Made by a program: the position numbers and the translations under genes
Shown here: positions 34,443 through 46,138 of the stretch, piece by piece
How the letters are laid out: the number at the start of each line of letters is the position of its first letter
Numbering within the stretch: the first letter of the stretch is position 1
The notes under the pieces: generated by a model
What the model was told of the DNA's origin: nothing
The model's database searches: none
Seen by the model: only the letters and a program-made list of their open reading frames with translations
Assembly: GCA_024509875.1 (NCBI GenBank)
Contig: JAMPIV010016258.1
Span: forward strand, 248,001-312,000
Length of the DNA stretch: 64,000 nucleotides
Direction of reading: 5' to 3'
DNA from: Oreohelix idahoensis
Taxonomy: Eukaryota > Mollusca > Gastropoda > Stylommatophora > Oreohelicidae

Positions 34443-34460
34443 TGGGGGCTCGTCCGGGAT
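34443..34460 (+). promoter_or_regulatory. tRNA-Pro primer-binding site of element 2
   Basis: TGGGGGCTCGTCCGGGAT, five bases inside the 5' LTR, is complementary over 18 bases to the 3' end of tRNA-Pro, including CCA. This is the primer type used by many gammaretroviruses as well. Confidence 0.92.
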
Positions 34461-34623
34461 ATTGAACTTTCTCCTGTTATATATATTGGGAATTATAAGA
34501 ATTAAAAGGTATCCCTGGATGGAATTAAATAAGATTGAGCTCTCAGTGCCTGTGGTGTCATTAAATAAATAATTATAGATTATATTGTTTAGTTAGATAT
34601 TATTTACATTTACCTGTTAGAAA

Positions 34624-37600
34624 ATGGCGGACCTGGCCAAATTTCGATCTGCTGCTGTACAGACTGCAAAAGAGTTAGGAATGGTCGGGCAAGTTATGAT
34701 TGCTTATGTCACTGCTGAATGTGACAAATATATTGAACGGGAAGAAAGAAGATTAGAAAAAGAGGCCGAAAGAAAATTAGAATCTGAAAGGTTGGCCGAA
34801 GAAAGAAGGTTAAAGGCTGAGGCTGAGACTAAGAGGTTACAGTTTGAGGCTGAGGCTGAGACTAAGAGGTTGCAGATTGAGGCTGACAAAGAGGCTAAAG
34901 CATTGGAAGCCGAGGAAAGAAGATTGGCTGCAGAAAGGGAAGACAAGCGATTAGCTGCAGAAAGGGAAGCAGAAGATAAGAGATTACAAAGGGAACATGA
35001 GTTACGACTAAGGGAGTTTGAGTTTCAGGGCCATGCTCCTGAAAATGGTGCCAGTCCCTTTACCTCTGATGCCACCGTTGGCCAAGGAGCCTCAACCTCA
35101 GCTATGAATTTTCATTTAGATCATTTTGTTGAGAAAGACGATGATATTGAGAGCTTTTTAAATAGATACGAACTATTAGCTACCACGTATGGGTTAGAGA
35201 GAGAAAGGTGGAGCTTAAAGTTATCTCAAGGACTTCGTGGGGCAGCTTATGAAGTTTTTGCCAAAATGAGCAGAGGTGATCAGGAAAATTATGACATGCT
35301 AAAGCAGGCTCTTTTGTTAAGATATGAAAAGAACGCAGAATTTTATAGGAAAACATTTAGGAATGCTAAACTACTGTCAGGTGAAACCTATCACCAGTTC
35401 TCTGCACGGTTAGAGACATACTTGGAGAAATGGACTTCTCTGGGGAAAACCCAAGATCTTAAGGAAATGATCCTTATAGAACAATTAAGAGAGTCCATGG
35501 CTCCAGACCTGAGAAAGTTTCTCATGGAACAAGGTGCAGAGAGGCTGGGTGAGTTGCTAAATGTTGCTGAAAGGTATCAAGCAGCTCAAGCAGAGGTAAC
35601 AGGTAATAAAAAGAAAGAGGTGGATAACTTTAGGGCACCACAGAACTTTAATAAATTTGATCCTAGGGATCAAAACAAAGGTAAGCACCAGTTTGATAGG
35701 CCACGGTATGACAATAAAAATAAAACCCCACAATTCGATGAAAGGAAATATGATGAAAGAAAATCTTTCAACCAAGGAAAAAGGTGGTGTAAAAATTGTA
35801 AGATGAACAATCATGACACTGACCATTATAGAAGGAAACCTCCTCATTGTGCTGCTATGACATCTGGGAAAAAGGAAAAAAAAGTCAAACCTGCAGGACT
35901 ACAGGAACCATACCATCCCCCAGGGTGTGAAGATGTCATCTGTAATGGTGTCACTATAAGGTGTTTATATGATACCGGTTTAGATTACGATTCCGTTGTG
36001 AGTTCTCACCTGGTGCAGGCCGATCAATACACCACAGAAACAGTGGAGATTCAAACTGCAACCAAGGATGTAGCTACCATGACACTTCCCGTCGCCCGGA
36101 TAAAGGTGAAAACGCGATATGTGGAAGGAATCATAAAAGCAGCAGTGATAAATGAGCCAATCTACCCTCTGATATTGGGGTGTAGATATGTCTTCTTGGG
36201 GAATCCCAAGAGACCTGTGATATTGGCAACAGTGCAGACCAGATCACAGTCTAAAAAGGAGGAGGATAATCCAATAAATACTCATCCAGATGAGATGAGG
36301 AAGGCACAGGCTGAGGACAAAACACTCAAGCCGTGTTTCAAGAAGTTGCCCAAATCTCATACACCTCCAGGCAAGGGAGAGTTTTATATGAAGAACAAGC
36401 TGATATATAGGAAGGCTGGATCTGAATCCAATGGTCACGGACAGCTGGTCCTTCCCACTTCATATAGGACTAAAGTGTTGGAACTAGGGCATGCGATTCC
36501 CTTCAGTGGTCATATGGGGATCAGTGCAACAGGACAGCGTATAGCTTGTCACTATTTCTGGCCAGGAATAACTGAAGATATCAAACGATATGTAAAATCC
36601 TGTCCAGAGTGCCAACGAGTAGCACCTAAACATTGGACTGCACCAGCAACTCTGGGGGAAATGCCCATAGTGGGAACACCCTTTGAGAGAGTTGCCGTGG
36701 ATCTTGTGGGACCTCTCACCCGAACCAAGAGAAGGAACAGCTACATTCTGACTCTGGTGGACACTTGTTCTATGTGGGGAGAGGCAGTAGCCCTGTCATC
36801 GATTGATTCTAAACATGTGGCAGAGGCATTACTCACAATTTTCACAAGGTTAGGCTTTCCCAATCAAATCTTGACTGATAATGGCTCTCAGTTCAAGGGG
36901 AAACTAACTGAAGAAGTTTTCAGGATCTTCCAGGCCAAACACTTCCATTGTAGTGTGTACCATCCCCAAGGGAACGGCCAAGTGGAAAGATTTAATGGCA
37001 CGTTGATGTCGATCCTGAGAAAGTTGGCACACGAAAAACCAGATACATGGGACCAGTACCTGCCCGCCGCCCTCTTTGCTTATCGGGAGGTACCCCATAG
37101 TTCAACCGGTATGGCCCCGGCAACATTATTGTTTGGAAGGCCAATAAAAGGTCCACTGGAAGCTCTGTTAAGAACGTGGACTGATGAAAAAGCAGAGGAA
37201 AATATCACATCCTCATACCAATATGTGAATGAGCTGACCACTCGTTTAAAAACTGGCTGGAAACTTGCCAATGAAAATTTGAAACAAGCCAGGAAGAAAC
37301 ATGCTGCCTATTATAACAGGAAGGCGAAAGACAGAGATTTGGCTGTGGGAGAGAAGGTACTGCTTCTTCTACCTGGTAGTCAGAATAAGTTACAAATTGG
37401 ATGGCAAGGTCCATATACAGTTCTAGAGAAGGTGTCTAGAACCAATTATAAAATAGATAAGAAGGGGAAAGAAAAAATCTATCATGTGAATCTCCTGAAG
37501 AAATATTTGGAAAGAGAACATCAGGAAGAGACACACTTGTTGACCTTGTCCATTGCCATGGAGATGAAAAAGGAACCACTTTCATCATTTGAATATCCAT

Positions 37601-37686
37601 TACACCCCTTTGAGACAGCGGCACAGGTGAAAATCAGTACACATTTAACGAAAACTCAGAAAGAGAGAGAGTGCAACAGGTTCTAG
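34624..37686 (+). CDS. gag-pol: Gag-protease-integrase polyprotein of element 2
   Basis: A single 1020-codon ORF. Residues about 35-145 form a Glu/Lys/Arg-rich coiled coil; about 162-320 is a SCAN-like capsid domain (FHLDHFVEKDDDIESFL ... LLNVAERYQAA). One zinc knuckle near residue 389 reads CKNCKMNNHDTDHY, with Tyr in place of the last Cys. The protease motif is DTG near residue 450 (CLYDTGLDYDS) with LILG near 514. Integrase follows: zinc domain near 622-668 (HAIPFSGHMG ... SCPECQ), catalytic D693 (VAVDLVGP), D752 (LTDNGSQF), E788 (GQVERFNG), spacing D,D-35-E, and a GPY/F module near 920-960 (GWQGPYTVL, YHVNLLKKY). The start ATG follows the primer site by 163 bases. No stops. The stop at 37684 lies inside the RT overlap. 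Confidence 0.95.
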   Translation: MADLAKFRSAAVQTAKELGMVGQVMIAYVTAECDKYIEREERRLEKEAERKLESERLAEERRLKAEAETKRLQFEAEAETKRLQIEADKEAKALEAEERRLAAEREDKRLAAEREAEDKRLQREHELRLREFEFQGHAPENGASPFTSDATVGQGASTSAMNFHLDHFVEKDDDIESFLNRYELLATTYGLERERWSLKLSQGLRGAAYEVFAKMSRGDQENYDMLKQALLLRYEKNAEFYRKTFRNAKLLSGETYHQFSARLETYLEKWTSLGKTQDLKEMILIEQLRESMAPDLRKFLMEQGAERLGELLNVAERYQAAQAEVTGNKKKEVDNFRAPQNFNKFDPRDQNKGKHQFDRPRYDNKNKTPQFDERKYDERKSFNQGKRWCKNCKMNNHDTDHYRRKPPHCAAMTSGKKEKKVKPAGLQEPYHPPGCEDVICNGVTIRCLYDTGLDYDSVVSSHLVQADQYTTETVEIQTATKDVATMTLPVARIKVKTRYVEGIIKAAVINEPIYPLILGCRYVFLGNPKRPVILATVQTRSQSKKEEDNPINTHPDEMRKAQAEDKTLKPCFKKLPKSHTPPGKGEFYMKNKLIYRKAGSESNGHGQLVLPTSYRTKVLELGHAIPFSGHMGISATGQRIACHYFWPGITEDIKRYVKSCPECQRVAPKHWTAPATLGEMPIVGTPFERVAVDLVGPLTRTKRRNSYILTLVDTCSMWGEAVALSSIDSKHVAEALLTIFTRLGFPNQILTDNGSQFKGKLTEEVFRIFQAKHFHCSVYHPQGNGQVERFNGTLMSILRKLAHEKPDTWDQYLPAALFAYREVPHSSTGMAPATLLFGRPIKGPLEALLRTWTDEKAEENITSSYQYVNELTTRLKTGWKLANENLKQARKKHAAYYNRKAKDRDLAVGEKVLLLLPGSQNKLQIGWQGPYTVLEKVSRTNYKIDKKGKEKIYHVNLLKKYLEREHQEETHLLTLSIAMEMKKEPLSSFEYPLHPFETAAQVKISTHLTKTQKERECNRF

Positions 37687-39068
37687 ATAATCATACAGAG
37701 GTGTTAACAGACCGACCGGGGCATACAAACTTATTGGAATATGATATGAAACTGATAGACCCCACACCTGTCTGTATGAAACCATATTCGATTCCTTTTG
37801 CTAAGGAGAAAGCTTTGAAGGAAGAGATAGACTATTTGTTGAAGGAAGGAATTATTTCAAACAGTGAATCTTCGTATAGTTCCGGTGTTGTACTCTTAAG
37901 GAAGCCCTCTGGAGAACATAGACTCTGTATAGATTACAGGAGACTGAATGCTATTACAGAAGGACAGGTGGATCCATTGCCGGATACAAATCAGCTGTTT
38001 GCCAGACTAAATAAAGCTAAATATTTCTCAAAGGTGGATCTGAGTAAAGGATACTATCAGATTCCAGTAAAGCCTGAGGTTAGACCATACCTAGCTTTTA
38101 GTACCTCAGAAGGACACTATGAGTTTAATAGATTGCCATTTGGATTGAAGAATGCGCCTAGTGTCTTCTCTAGAATGATGAGAAAATTATTGGACCCTCT
38201 GAATAATCCATGTATCACAAATTTCATGGATGATATCCTTATAGCAACAGAAACATTTGAGGAACACATTGACTCTCTGAACATGCTGTTTAATCGACTT
38301 AGGGAAGCGAATTTAACAGCCCGACCAACCAAATGTTGCGTTGGATGTAAAGAATTGGAATTCTTGGGACACACAGTTTATCAGGGAAACATGACCCCTG
38401 ACCCAAAGAATTTAGAGAAACTAAAGAAAGCCCCGAGACCACAAACCAAAAAAGACGTGAGATCCTTTGTCTCATTATGTGGTTTCTACCAAAAGTATAT
38501 CAAAAACTTTAATTCCATATGTGCACCGTTAACTGATTTGACACGTAAGGGAAATCCAGATCGAATTTCATGGACACCACAATGTGAAATGGCTTACCAG
38601 GAATTGAAGGAAAAGCTCACAAGCAAACCTATTTTGAAATTACCTGACTTAAGTCAAGAATTCATTGTAAGAACGGATGCCAGTAATATTGGGTTAGGTG
38701 CAACTCTGCTACAGAGATCAGATGCATTGGATGGGGAATTAAGCCCAGTGGCATATGCTAGCAGAAAGTTGAATAAAGCTGAAACCAACTACTCAACTAG
38801 CGAACAAGAATGTCTTGCAGTAATATGGGCGATAAAGAAATTCAATATTTATCTGTATGGGAAGGCATTTAAGTTGCAAACGGACCACAAATCCTTGTCG
38901 TTTCTAGCACAGGCTAGGCATGAGAACTCGAGATTACTCCGTTGGTCCTTATTGATGCAGCCATTTGAGTTTAGCATAGAGTATATAAGTGGAAAAACAA
39001 ATCTGGGAGCGGATTTTTTAAGCCGCCATCCGTGTGATGAGAATCACCCTAAACTCCAGGAAAAATAA
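37614..39068 (+). CDS. pol: RT-RNase H of element 2, -1 frame
   Basis: The frame opens at 37614 and overlaps the upstream ORF by about 70 bases; the GTG at 37671 is not a likely start, so expression probably uses -1 frameshifting. RT blocks in order: LTDRPGHTNLLEYDMKL, HRLCIDYRRLNAI, YFSKVDLSKGYYQIPV, FGLKNAPSVFSRMM and the catalytic FMDD near 38225 (Phe where most relatives have Tyr). The connection includes FVSLCGFYQKYIKNF. RNase H residues are in FIVRTDASNIGLGATLL (Asp), YSTSEQECLAVIWAI (Glu), LQTDHKSL (Asp) and GADFLSRH (Asp). It ends with the classic ADFLSR-type tail at 39066. All catalytic motifs are present and there are no interruptions. It copies element RNA into DNA in cytoplasmic particles. 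Confidence 0.94.
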   Translation, partial: DSGTGENQYTFNENSERERVQQVLDNHTEVLTDRPGHTNLLEYDMKLIDPTPVCMKPYSIPFAKEKALKEEIDYLLKEGIISNSESSYSSGVVLLRKPSGEHRLCIDYRRLNAITEGQVDPLPDTNQLFARLNKAKYFSKVDLSKGYYQIPVKPEVRPYLAFSTSEGHYEFNRLPFGLKNAPSVFSRMMRKLLDPLNNPCITNFMDDILIATETFEEHIDSLNMLFNRLREANLTARPTKCCVGCKELEFLGHTVYQGNMTPDPKNLEKLKKAPRPQTKKDVRSFVSLCGFYQKYIKNFNSICAPLTDLTRKGNPDRISWTPQCEMAYQELKEKLTSKPILKLPDLSQEFIVRTDASNIGLGATLLQRSDALDGELSPVAYASRKLNKAETNYSTSEQECLAVIWAIKKFNIYLYGKAFKLQTDHKSLSFLAQARHENSRLLRWSLLMQPFEFSIEYISGKTNLGADFLSRHPCDENHPKLQEK

Positions 39069-39119
39069 TAAATTTCTCTATGTGTATATAGAATTATAGA
39101 CTGACATATAACGTCTGTT

Positions 39120-39135
39120 TTAAGTGGGGAGAATT
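39120..39135 (+). promoter_or_regulatory. Polypurine tract of element 2
   Basis: The purine-rich aagtggggagaatt lies directly before the 3' LTR start at 39136, the expected plus-strand primer position. Confidence 0.8.
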
Positions 39136-41165
39136 TGTCGTGAGAAATTCTAATCCACATATATAAATTAAAACGTAAATGTAAAGCCTAACAAATAACT
39201 TCAATAAAAGGAAAGAAGAATGGTAAAAAACTGTGCTGTCACAATGACTGTACTCGAAATCCCCCTTGTTTTCTACTTCGTCTGCAAATTGTAACGTTTC
39301 ACGTTGATAGTAAAAGCCGACTGCTGCAATACCCGCCTTCTACGATAAAACATGTGCTGCATTTCTAAGAAAAACCTTGAGATACGCAGGTTGACCTAGA
39401 TTTAAAATTCCATTCATGTCTTTTTATACACTACGTTACCTAAAACGAAAGACAGATGGACTAAAGATAGAAAGAAGGGAGGGCTGAAAGCGGGGACGCA
39501 GGCAATACTACCACAGTCGCGCGATACACAATTACTACCATCACGCGTGTAAGGCCACAAGCACTAGCTTTTTTTCAAATCGACAGTGATAAAAAACACT
39601 ACTCATACCAGAGTTAGGTTTTAAAAAACTAACAAAATTCTTATTAGGAAATATGACATTATACTGGTTTACGTTTGAAAACATGACAGTACCCAGACAC
39701 CCTAAAGTTTGGAAGTGAGGAGGTAGTAACAGCACGACTATCCTAGAAGAAAATGCATATTGGCTCCATTAAATATATATATATATTTGGGTTCCTTAGG
39801 ACTTGCTGACAAAGAATATGTTATGTGTTACGCCTTTAGTCTGTTAATAAAATAGTTATGGCCAAAATACAATAGTGGGGGTGCCTGACAGCATGAAATC
39901 ATTTCTGCTCATAAAATTTTTTTATAACGTGTTTGAAAAACATTACGTTACGGAAATAGCCTACCATGTTAACTCCTATTTGATTGGCGGGAATGAGATG
40001 TAAGACTAAACACGATTAGTTGGACTGCAAATACTAGTTTAGTTGTTAGGGGAAACGTAAGAAGGGTAATATTTTTTGAAAAGTAGGTAAACATGGCATG
40101 ATTGGTTAGAGCTGCCAATATACTCAATTCAGGGCGTCTGTTCCGGGCCACATCTTGTAATAAACCTACTAAGAAACAGTGCGTTGAGCACCAGTGCATA
40201 TTTTTTTCTAAATAAAAGCCTGGGACAGAGGCAGATCGGAAGTTGTGCCTATTCAGTGCCAGTCAACGAAACTGTTTATTTTTCCATGAATTCAGGTACT
40301 GTGGTCCTAAAGTTATTGAGCAGCACCTGGTCAGAGCTTTGCTGAATCCAGAGAGGACAGCATACTCCTTGGTCCATATAGCAAACAGTAAGGTGTCTCC
40401 AGAACACAGGGGAGCAATCGAGCAGAGGAGTCTTTTCCTGCCGCCATCACGACAGATAAGCCTATGTGGCCAGCGGAGCTCAACATTATGTACCCCCATC
40501 TTAAAATAACATTGTATAAAATTAAGAGGGGAAATTAATTGTTTTAATGAACGGAACTGAGAACATCTCCAATACTAGTTCCAACAGAAACAAACTCTTG
40601 AAGTCATGATGACAAATACCAACATAGCTTGAAAAACAAAACCAGTATTACCTCATAGTACCACTACACAACTGACACACATAAGATAATATTAATAAAA
40701 TATGTCACTACAAGATTCATATTGATAAATTCTGTACATATAACTTGTAATTAAAATTGATTGTGATTCCTGGTTCACTTTGTATTTGAATCAGGACACA
40801 TACATATTAATGAAAAGTACTTAATACATATTGATATTTGAAAATTTACCAGTGCCTCATTTAAGAATAGTCTTATAGAGTGTTAAATGTGTGTTAGTGT
40901 CACAGTGTTGTCACGTGTGGTGGAATAAATTAAATTGTTTATCTGTCTGTTGTTGTTGTGACTTACACTTCATCATTTACAAAACCCTAGACATTCAACG
41001 TAGTCATCACAATATTCCAGAATAATTCTGACTGAGGTATAAATATGTGGTAGCAAGTAAGGTCATCTATAATACTACCATTATTAGATATAGATACCTT
41101 CACAGCTGATCTCAGTCAGTACACTAAGTTCCCTATAATTATTTATAATATCCCACTTTACCACA
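39136..41165 (+). repeat. 3' LTR of element 2
   Basis: 2030 bp; differs from the 5' LTR by scattered substitutions and a (TA) length difference near 39775. Confidence 0.95.
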
Positions 41166-41596
41166 CAGACAAACAAGATATAACTGACATATCTTTTATT
41201 GCCCAAGAACAATTCAACTCACTGAACGAAGCATTTGAGACAGTACACAACAAAATATCACACAGTAAACCAAGTAGTAAAGAATCAATAACAGCATCAG
41301 TAGAGACATATATGTCTTTGTTCAGAAAGCTATTCCCCAGTAAGACAATTCCTAAACAGCACATATTAGAAAAACATTGCGCAGACTGGATCAGAACTCA
41401 TGGCTTTGGAATGGGCATGCATGGAGAGCAAAGAGGAGAATTTGTACATTCCACTATTTCCAAAATTGAAAGACGCGCCAGCGGTATTAAAAATACAACT
41501 TCACAATTAAAATTTAGAATGGAAACTCATTTGTTACAAATTTCTCCATCTGTGAATGTACAGATTCCTCTTATGAAAAAAAGGAAGTGTGAATGA
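41166..41596 (+). pseudogene. Right half of the decayed gene interrupted by element 2
   Basis: Resumes the gene cut at 32409. Blocks include FIAQEQFNSLNEAFET, IPKQHILEKHCADWIR and GMGMHGEQRGEFVHSTISK, ending at a stop at 41594. The last two blocks match the expected C-terminal pattern of the same uncharacterised protein type as the left half. With the target duplication this shows that element 2 landed inside a pre-existing gene-like sequence. Function unknown. Confidence 0.65.
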
Positions 41597-42044
41597 TGAT
41601 AATTGACCGAAATTTTGGGGCTAGAGCAAATTAAGGCAGTTGTTGCGTGTGAGTGACAGAATTAACAGAGTGTGGAAATCATTTAATAGGTGTGTGTTTT
41701 ATATATTAAATTGAACATTTCGTTTTACTCATGACAATACTCATTTTTACACGACCATCGTGATGTATGATTGAGATAATAGTTAGCTCTCATGTTTTGG
41801 GGATAATTGGGTGTGTTATTTTAAGGTAATAAATGTGGACTTGCAATTTAATGTTTCAATAATTAATGTTTGACGCATGAATCCAAAACAAAACTATGAT
41901 ATCCATTTTCTGCAGGTTTTCTACTTTTGATTTCTGTAATTTGTTATGCATGTTGATTGTGATCGTTGTTGTGTAAATTGCATAAGAAACAAACCCTAAC
42001 AAATTATTAAAAAAAAACGTAAATTTTACACTATTTTAGACTAT
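41597..42044. other. No gene seen
   Basis: AT-rich flank; nothing recognised. Confidence 0.45.
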
Positions 42045-42061
42045 TATATCTTCTGTTCTAA

Positions 42062-42836
42062 ATCAGAGGCACATCTCCAATCCAGCCTGCAAGTCTGGAA
42101 TGAAGAGCTGGAGAAGAGAGGGATGGTCCTAAGCAGCTCTAAAACAAAATCCATGGTGATATCACGAGAAGAAAGAAGACATCAGATTAAGCTGGGAGAA
42201 AAGGTCCTGGAGCAGGTCGACCACTTTAAATATCTCGGAGCTATTATAGACCGAAAGGGAGGCATCAAAGAAGAGTTCGCCACTCGAAAAGCAGCAGATG
42301 GGAGACTTTTCCAGGCCATAAATCGAGGATGCCTCAGCAAGAGAGAGATTGGTAAGAAAACGAAGATGGCTGTATACCGCTCCACCTATGTCCCAGTATT
42401 GACATATGGATGCGAGTCATGGGCAATGACTACAACCCACAAAAGCCAGATCCAAACCTCAGAAATGAGGTATCTGAGGAAGGTGGTTGAAGTAACAAGA
42501 AGAGACATGGTCCGCAACCAAATGATACGTCAAGGCCTAAAATCCCACCCCCTGCAGACCCAAGTAGAACAGTGCCAACTAAGATGGTTTGGCCATGTCT
42601 GCAGAATGGGAGAAGATCGGCTACCACGACAAGCATGGGAAACAAAGAGCCAAGGATCCAGAACCCCAGGACGACCCAGAGTCCGCTGGGAGGACAACAT
42701 TAGACAATCTTTGAAGGACCGAGGACTAGAATGGAACCAGGCCAGGAGGAAGACAGCCGATAGGATAGTCTGGCGCTCTCTCTTCCAAACCTCTACACCT
42801 CACGGTAGAAGGGGAACGACTAAGTAAGTAAGTAAG
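42062..42836 (+). pseudogene. LINE-D 5'-truncated copy with 17-bp target duplication
   Basis: A 775-bp insertion flanked by perfect 17-bp repeats, tatatcttctgttctaa, at 42045-42061 and 42837-42853. An open frame to 42827 encodes the end of LINE ORF2: SSSKTKSMVISREERRHQI, VDHFKYLGAIIDRKGG, RSTYVPVLTYGCESWAM, SEMRYLRKVVEVTRRD, QLRWFGHVCRMGEDRLPRQ and GRPRVRWEDNIRQSLKDR. It ends in (TAAG)n. The RT palm and endonuclease are absent because of 5' truncation; the remaining frame is intact, so the insertion is fairly young. Confidence 0.9.
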
Positions 42837-42853
42837 TATATCTTCTGTTCTAA

Positions 42854-43098
42854 TTGTGATAAAATGTTTGTTCTTGTTCTAAAATTTACTCTAACATTTC
42901 TAGTATAGCTTGAATTAAAGCCGGTATTTATAATAACAAAGTAGCCTAAAAGCATTAATTAAGCCCTATCAAAAGTAAACACCGCCACATTTTTTTCCCG
43001 TTAGGAAGTTGACCACGTGACCTTTGTCACGATAGCTATAAATAGCGCGGTCAGGAAAAAACTAAAGTGGTCGCTCGCAAACAGCCGTGTGTAGTGAC
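42854..43098. other. Non-coding; TATA-like core promoter motif
   Basis: gctataaatagcgcggtc at 43034-43051, preceded by cacgtgacctttgtcacg, has the look of a TATA promoter. No gene follows within the next 500 bp, so function is doubtful. Confidence 0.3.
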
Positions 43099-43141
43099 CT
43101 CTACACCTCACGGTAGAAGAGGAACGACTAAGTAAGTAAGT
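43099..43141 (+). mobile_element. LINE-D tail-only fragment
   Basis: Only the final 43 bases of LINE-D are present (acctctacacctcacgg ... taagtaagtaag), matching 42789-42836. An extreme 5' truncation, or a tail transferred with other sequence. Confidence 0.75.
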
Positions 43142-43539
43142 TGTTTTGTAGTGTATCTTAGCATTAAGTAAACTGAACTAATTTTTATAAGGGAAACTTC
43201 ATGAAAAAATAAACATGAAGATCACCGAAAATGGGGTCCATGTGGCATGATGCGCAACATAAGACTCACAATGTCTCTCAGTCTCTCATGCTCAAGCCTA
43301 CCTCACCTACAAGCAGCGGACCCTGTTCTCCCCAGTAATCCAGCTGAAGGTTGGGGTTTCAATCCCTAGCGGGATGCTGGATGGGACAGCAGACGAGGTT
43401 CAGGCGAAATCATTTTCCCAGCCAGTTGGGACAGGGATGAGCCCACTCTCCCATTGAAGAGGTGCTGAAGTCGTCTATACTGGGTCATAAGGCGCACCGG
43501 AAACCACAGTATAACGCAACTCGCTCTCTACTCTATGGA

Positions 43540-44317
43540 TGAGTACACTGTCAAATAAATCTCGTGCTGGTGCTCACCCTGTGGAGCTCCAACAGGCAGG
43601 TGCAGTGCCGGGCTCTGAGCCCACCCTCAGCTACTGGAGGACCATCTAGACCGTCTTGTGGAGTCAGGAGACGGCGGAGGAGAGCTACTGACCAAAACCA
43701 ATCAGAAATAGAGAAACTCAGAGTGCCACTTGTCATAATGCACTGGAATGCAGAGCGAGTGAACAGCAAGCAGGCTGGATACAGCCAAAAGACAGAGCTG
43801 GAAAACATCTTGTATGAGAAGCAAGTCAGTGTTTGCTGTATCCAAGAGACTCACTTGAAAGCAGATCAAACCTTTAAAATAAGGGGATATCAATGCTTCA
43901 GATCCGACAGACAAGATAGACGAAAAGGAGGAGTCTCTTGTAAGGAACAACATTCATGCACATGAAAGGAAAACCTACATGGATGGAGCAGTATATCAGC
44001 TGTTGCAGCTAAAGATAGACAAGATGGAAATAGAACTTCTGAACTATTACTGTCCAAACAACAAACCGCTGAGTCTCAGCTCTATACAGGTACCAGCCAT
44101 CAACTTTATAGCAGTTGGAGACTTTAATAGCCACTCCCTGAGCTGGGGTTATAACCATCTAGATCAGAGGGGTGAAGAGGTTGAAACATGGCAATATGCC
44201 CACTCCCTAATCCTAGTCAATACTGCCACAGATACTCCAACTTTCTACTCCTGAGGAAGGCACACAACTTCAACTCCAGATCTTGCCTTCGCCACCCCAG
44301 ATATAGCTGAACTCATG
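43540..44317 (+). pseudogene. LINE-E endonuclease domain, part 1
   Basis: Plus-strand frames encode the APE-type endonuclease of an I-group non-LTR retrotransposon. Catalytic blocks visible: IMHWNAERVNSKQ (Asn), VCCIQETHLKADQ (Glu), and after a frameshift near 43935, FIAVGDFNSHSLSWGYN (Asp, Asn). It continues as TPTFYS, a stop, and DLAFATPDIAELMCD until 44317, where another element intervenes. The final SDH motif appears only at 46190. This part nicks target DNA to prime reverse transcription in an active element. Interrupted and dead. Confidence 0.85.

Positions 44318-46138
<1,821 letters not shown>

Larger units (their letters stand above)
32410..41165 (+). mobile_element. LTR retrotransposon 2, Gmr1-like Ty3/Gypsy, apparently intact
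   Basis: An 8756-bp element flanked by a perfect 5-bp duplication (cagac at 32405-32409 and 41166-41170). LTRs of 2028 and 2030 bp have TG...CA ends and differ by roughly ten substitutions plus a few small indels, so insertion was recent. The internal region has a tRNA-Pro primer site, one ORF for Gag, protease and integrase (34624-37686), an overlapping -1 frame for RT-RNase H (to 39068), and a polypurine tract. The integrase-before-RT order matches the Gmr1-like branch of Ty3/Gypsy. No envelope gene. This is the best candidate for a currently or recently mobile element in the window. Confidence 0.95.

Noticed and set aside
39069..39135. Envelope gene downstream of RNase H in element 2
   Set aside because: Only about 65 bases separate the RNase H stop from the 3' LTR; there is no room for one.
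43318..43400. Another tRNA-like head before LINE-E
   Set aside because: A ggtttcaatccc motif resembles a B box, but no A box at proper spacing; more likely LINE 5' sequence.
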